The notes beneath the pieces are model-generated. The model was not told the origin of the DNA, ran no database searches, and saw nothing but the letters and a program-made list of their open reading frames with translations. A DNA stretch of 9,279 nucleotides, taken from the NCBI GenBank assembly GCA_017608295.1, contig JAFCGF010000089.1, positions 1 to 9,279 on the forward strand. The letters run 5' to 3'. This document shows, piece after piece, positions 7,492 through 9,279 of this stretch. Position 1 is the stretch's first letter. Every line of letters starts with the position of its first letter. The DNA is from Candidatus Woesearchaeota archaeon. Its GTDB lineage: Archaea; Nanoarchaeota; Nanoarchaeia; Woesearchaeales; JAGVZT01. A program made the position numbers and the translations under genes.

Positions 7492-7725
7492 TGCCAACAA
7501 AGCGCTCCGAGGACGGTGAGCGGGGGGAAGGGCGCGAACCACCGCAGGAGCAAGATGGGCGGGGGATGCGTCCAGCATGGCGGCGGACGTTAGGGCGCAG
7601 CCGATTTACTGCAAGGAAATCGGTCGGACTTGCGGAATTGACGAAGTCAAGGGGTGCGAGGCCGAGGTCATTTCTCAGAAATGGCCCAAGTAGTGAGCCA
7701 GCGCAGCAGGTGAACGCCCATTACC
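7492..7725. other. GC-rich block of unknown origin between the regulator and the truncated paralogue
   Basis: Hand counts give about 72% GC for 7501-7560, 62% for 7561-7620 and 57% for 7621-7680, in a window that is otherwise AT-rich. It starts right after the regulator's stop and ends exactly where the minus-strand beta-helix gene loses similarity to its paralogue. It contains short plus-strand hairpins: CGCTC/GAGCG (7503-7507/7518-7522), a CGTCC/GGACG stem near 7568-7590, and CCGATTT/AAATCGG (7601-7607/7617-7623, 9-nt loop). CCGCA near 7542 and TGCGG near 7631 could close a larger stem. It could be an insertion remnant, a structured RNA or an assembly junction. I do not recognise it as rRNA, tRNA, RNase P RNA or SRP RNA. 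Confidence 0.6.
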
Positions 7726-8916
7726 TATGCCGTGGGTCTTGCCGTTGCGGATGGTTGCGCCGTTCTCTATCCTTACTTGATTTCCTGTATTAACGCACTT
7801 GATTCCGTATTCTTCGTTGTAGTCTGCTGTGATGCCGTCGATTACTGCGGCAGAATTACCTTTGATTGTTATGCCAGTACCTTGGTTTGTAGTTGCCGAA
7901 GCCAGTTGCTTTCCAACCAGGGTGTTACCGTCAATGTTCAGCGTGGAGTTGTCGGCGATTATGGAATGCGTGTCCGCAAGTTCGATGTTGCAGTCTGTCA
8001 GATTGCACACGCTGTTGGCGTAGTTCTGGATTCCGCCTGGGTTGGTTAAAACAGGGTCGCCGTAGGTGTATGTTACGTCTGCGCCTGTGAAGTCCAGCGT
8101 GCCGTTGTTGTGGAAGGGGAAGGTGTCTTCTTTAGCCAGTAGGGACGATTGGAGGGTTGTAGGATTGGTGGGGCTGTCAATGATGAATTTAGCTCCGGAT
8201 TGGATTGTAATATCTCGTCTTGTAGGCAAATCAAGTTGTGTCATAACCAGAGTTACGGATTCGTTGAGTTGTAGTGTAGCCCCTGATAAAATCTCTAGAT
8301 TTCCAAATTTAATAAAAATGGTCAATGGGCCATCCCGGTATCGATTACTACTAACTACAATATCGTCGTGGTAACCGGCTCCTTGACCCCCTGGCCCCCA
8401 GGTTTCCTCTGGGCCAGCCAGAGTCACTGGAAATCCTGCACTCATAGTAACAGGAGGTGACTCAACAAGCTCTGCTGGTGAATTATGTGTGAGATATTTG
8501 CCAGATAGTTCAACTTTGATGTAATGAATACCTCTCTCAGTTGGCTCCCAATCAATGTATCTGGTTTTCTCGCTATTCTTTTTTAATTCATCAAAGCTCA
8601 CTGCCCCGAAATGCAGTGATTTGATTAAGGTTTCATTTTGATTGGGTATGACATCCCAGATTTCTGCAACTACATTTATTGCGTCTGCTGTTCCCTGGTT
8701 AGCAATTGTCAAAACCAATCTGTTGTTTTGGTTCAGATAAGCTACTGGCCCCTCGGTTCCCAAACCTGTGATCTGTAATTCTGGAACTCCTTCATCTGCG
8801 ACAACAGTTTCGACAAAAGTGTCGAAAATTGTGATGCCGCTGAACACAAATAATACACTCAACAACAGGCTCATGAACTTCTTACTGGTTTCCCTACTCC
8901 TACTGGTATTTTTCAT
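7675..8916 (-). CDS. Secreted CARDB-like/beta-helix protein, apparently truncated at its C-terminus
   Basis: The start is ATG at 8916-8914, chosen because GGAGG (minus strand, 8928-8924) lies 7 nt upstream; a farther ATG at 8985 has no such support. The protein has 413 residues: signal peptide about 1-40 (hydrophobic core MSLLLSVLFVFSGI, then VVADEG), CARDB-like domain about 45-155 (YLNQNNRLVLTIANQGTADA), a linker with GPGGQG, then a beta-helix from about 200. It parallels the N-terminus of the protease at 4140-1: RIENGATIRNGKTHGI here matches LIENGATIKNSKTHGI there. After HGI the match stops and the last 15 residues (GNGRSPAALAHYLGHF) come from the GC-rich block, ending at TGA 7677-7675. The helix therefore looks cut short. 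It may be a pseudogene or a shortened but working secreted protein. Confidence 0.85.
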   Translation of the reverse strand: MKNTSRSRETSKKFMSLLLSVLFVFSGITIFDTFVETVVADEGVPELQITGLGTEGPVAYLNQNNRLVLTIANQGTADAINVVAEIWDVIPNQNETLIKSLHFGAVSFDELKKNSEKTRYIDWEPTERGIHYIKVELSGKYLTHNSPAELVESPPVTMSAGFPVTLAGPEETWGPGGQGAGYHDDIVVSSNRYRDGPLTIFIKFGNLEILSGATLQLNESVTLVMTQLDLPTRRDITIQSGAKFIIDSPTNPTTLQSSLLAKEDTFPFHNNGTLDFTGADVTYTYGDPVLTNPGGIQNYANSVCNLTDCNIELADTHSIIADNSTLNIDGNTLVGKQLASATTNQGTGITIKGNSAAVIDGITADYNEEYGIKCVNTGNQVRIENGATIRNGKTHGIGNGRSPAALAHYLGHF

Positions 8917-8923
8917 TTCTTCC

Positions 8924-8930
8924 CCTCCTA
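8924..8930 (-). promoter_or_regulatory. Strong Shine-Dalgarno deciding the start of the beta-helix protein
   Basis: On the minus strand TAGGAGG is followed by ggaagaa and then ATG at 8916. The 7-nt spacing is ideal, which favours this start over the in-frame ATG 69 bases upstream. Confidence 0.8.
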
Positions 8931-8944
8931 ATTGGGTTGTAAAG

Positions 8945-9011
8945 GGGACAACACTTAGCCATTTAATAAGCTTAGGATGATACAAATTAACATGTTAAAA
9001 AGTGTTGTCCC
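8945..9011. promoter_or_regulatory. Divergent intergenic region with 12-bp inverted repeat and inner palindromes
   Basis: GGGACAACACTT (8945-8956) and AAGTGTTGTCCC (9000-9011) are perfect inverted copies with 43 bp between them. Inside lie TTAACATGTTAA (8987-8998), a perfect 12-bp palindrome abutting the right arm, and TAAGCTTA (8967-8974), an 8-bp palindrome. The region separates the minus-strand gene starting at 8916 from the plus-strand gene starting at 9058. An AT-rich TATA-like stretch (atttaataag, 8961-8970) could serve the minus gene. Regulator binding sites are the simplest reading; a cruciform or the ends of a small element are alternatives. Confidence 0.5.
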
Positions 9012-9057
9012 AGTAACTACGAAATCATTATTACATAGTAAAACATTTGTTTGTACG

Positions 9058-9279
9058 ATGAAGGGTGAAAGAGTGCGAATAACTATCACAATGTTTATCA
9101 GCTTAATGGTAGTGCTAACATTGTTTTCACCGATATGCAATTCTAAAACCATTGTAAATGAAAATAAAGGAACTCCTACTGGATGGACTGATGACATTAG
9201 ATTAACGATTAACACTACATCAGATTACAACCCAGCTATTGCCACAAATGATGATAATTTACATGTTGTTTGTGGGAGT
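9058..9279 (+). CDS. Exported protein, N-terminus only, possible BNR/beta-propeller type
   Basis: The frame opens with ATG at 9058 and is open for 74 codons to the right edge. The N-terminus is a signal peptide: MKGERVRITITMFISLMVVL, then TLFSPICNSK. GTG at 9073 is an alternative start, because AGGGTGA lies a few bases before it. The mature part begins GWTDDIRLTINTTSDYNPAI and continues ATNDDNLHVV. This resembles the first blade of archaeal exported proteins with BNR/Asp-box or similar beta-propeller repeats (pattern W.DD.RLT...D.NPAIA....N.HVV), but one blade is not enough to be sure. It is divergent from the beta-helix gene at 8916, with 141 bp between the two starts, and shares the dyad-rich region. 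Confidence 0.7.
   Translation, partial: MKGERVRITITMFISLMVVLTLFSPICNSKTIVNENKGTPTGWTDDIRLTINTTSDYNPAIATNDDNLHVVCGS

Noticed and set aside
7492..7725. Known structured RNA (RNase P, SRP, tRNA, rRNA) or group II intron end
   Set aside because: I looked for the conserved RNase P core, SRP loop, tRNA arms and intron domain V by eye and found none; only small stems remain.
7488..7793. Plus-strand 101-codon frame overlapping the regulator stop as ATGA
   Set aside because: The overlap resembles translational coupling, but the protein is Arg/Gly/Pro-rich low-complexity coding of the GC-rich block and then runs antisense into the beta-helix gene.
8955..9215. Minus-strand 86-codon frame across the right end
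   Set aside because: It is antisense to the signal-peptide gene at 9058 and crosses the dyad-rich intergenic region; no domain is visible.

Overview
The window looks archaeal, most likely a Thermoplasmatota-like or other euryarchaeal genome. The reasons are TATA-box promoters about 30 bp upstream of starts, short leaders, secreted proteins full of N-X-S/T sequons, NosD/PbH1 beta-helix repeats, and a C-terminal membrane anchor with an acidic cytoplasmic tail. Most of the window is moderately AT-rich. It is almost entirely devoted to large exported proteins plus one small winged-helix regulator.

Layout. (1) Positions 4140 to 1, minus strand, hold one uninterrupted reading frame of 1380 codons that leaves the window on the left. 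It is a secreted subtilisin-family (S8) protease set between parallel beta-helix regions, with a MAM-like jelly-roll domain inserted in the first helix and near-identical 66/69-bp NosD repeats at the left edge. (2) Positions 4241-6879, plus strand and divergent from gene 1, encode a membrane-anchored surface protein: beta-helix, CarboxypepD-regulatory-like domain, three Ig-like repeats, Big_5-like domain, TM helix and acidic tail. Its signal peptide lies in a different frame from the body, so the gene carries a one-base frameshift. (3) Positions 6880-7176 are intergenic, with a hairpin after the surface gene and the promoter of a small winged-HTH regulator at 7177-7491. (4) Positions 7492-7725 are a GC-rich block unlike anything around it. 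(5) Positions 8916-7675, minus strand, are a second secreted CARDB-like/beta-helix protein, paralogous to the N-terminus of gene 1 but cut off abruptly where the GC-rich block begins. (6) From 9058, plus strand, a further exported protein starts and runs off the right edge.

The genes share an export/adhesion theme: two secreted beta-helix paralogues, one of them a protease, an anchored beta-helix/Ig-like protein, and a possible beta-propeller protein. Each of the three promoter regions is bracketed by its own inverted repeat: 4179-4236, 7075-7172 and 8945-9011. No known defence, CRISPR, metabolic or RNA-gene system was recognised. The most unusual points are the protease architecture, the frameshifted signal peptide, the GC-rich block that truncates the paralogue, and the dyads at the promoters.
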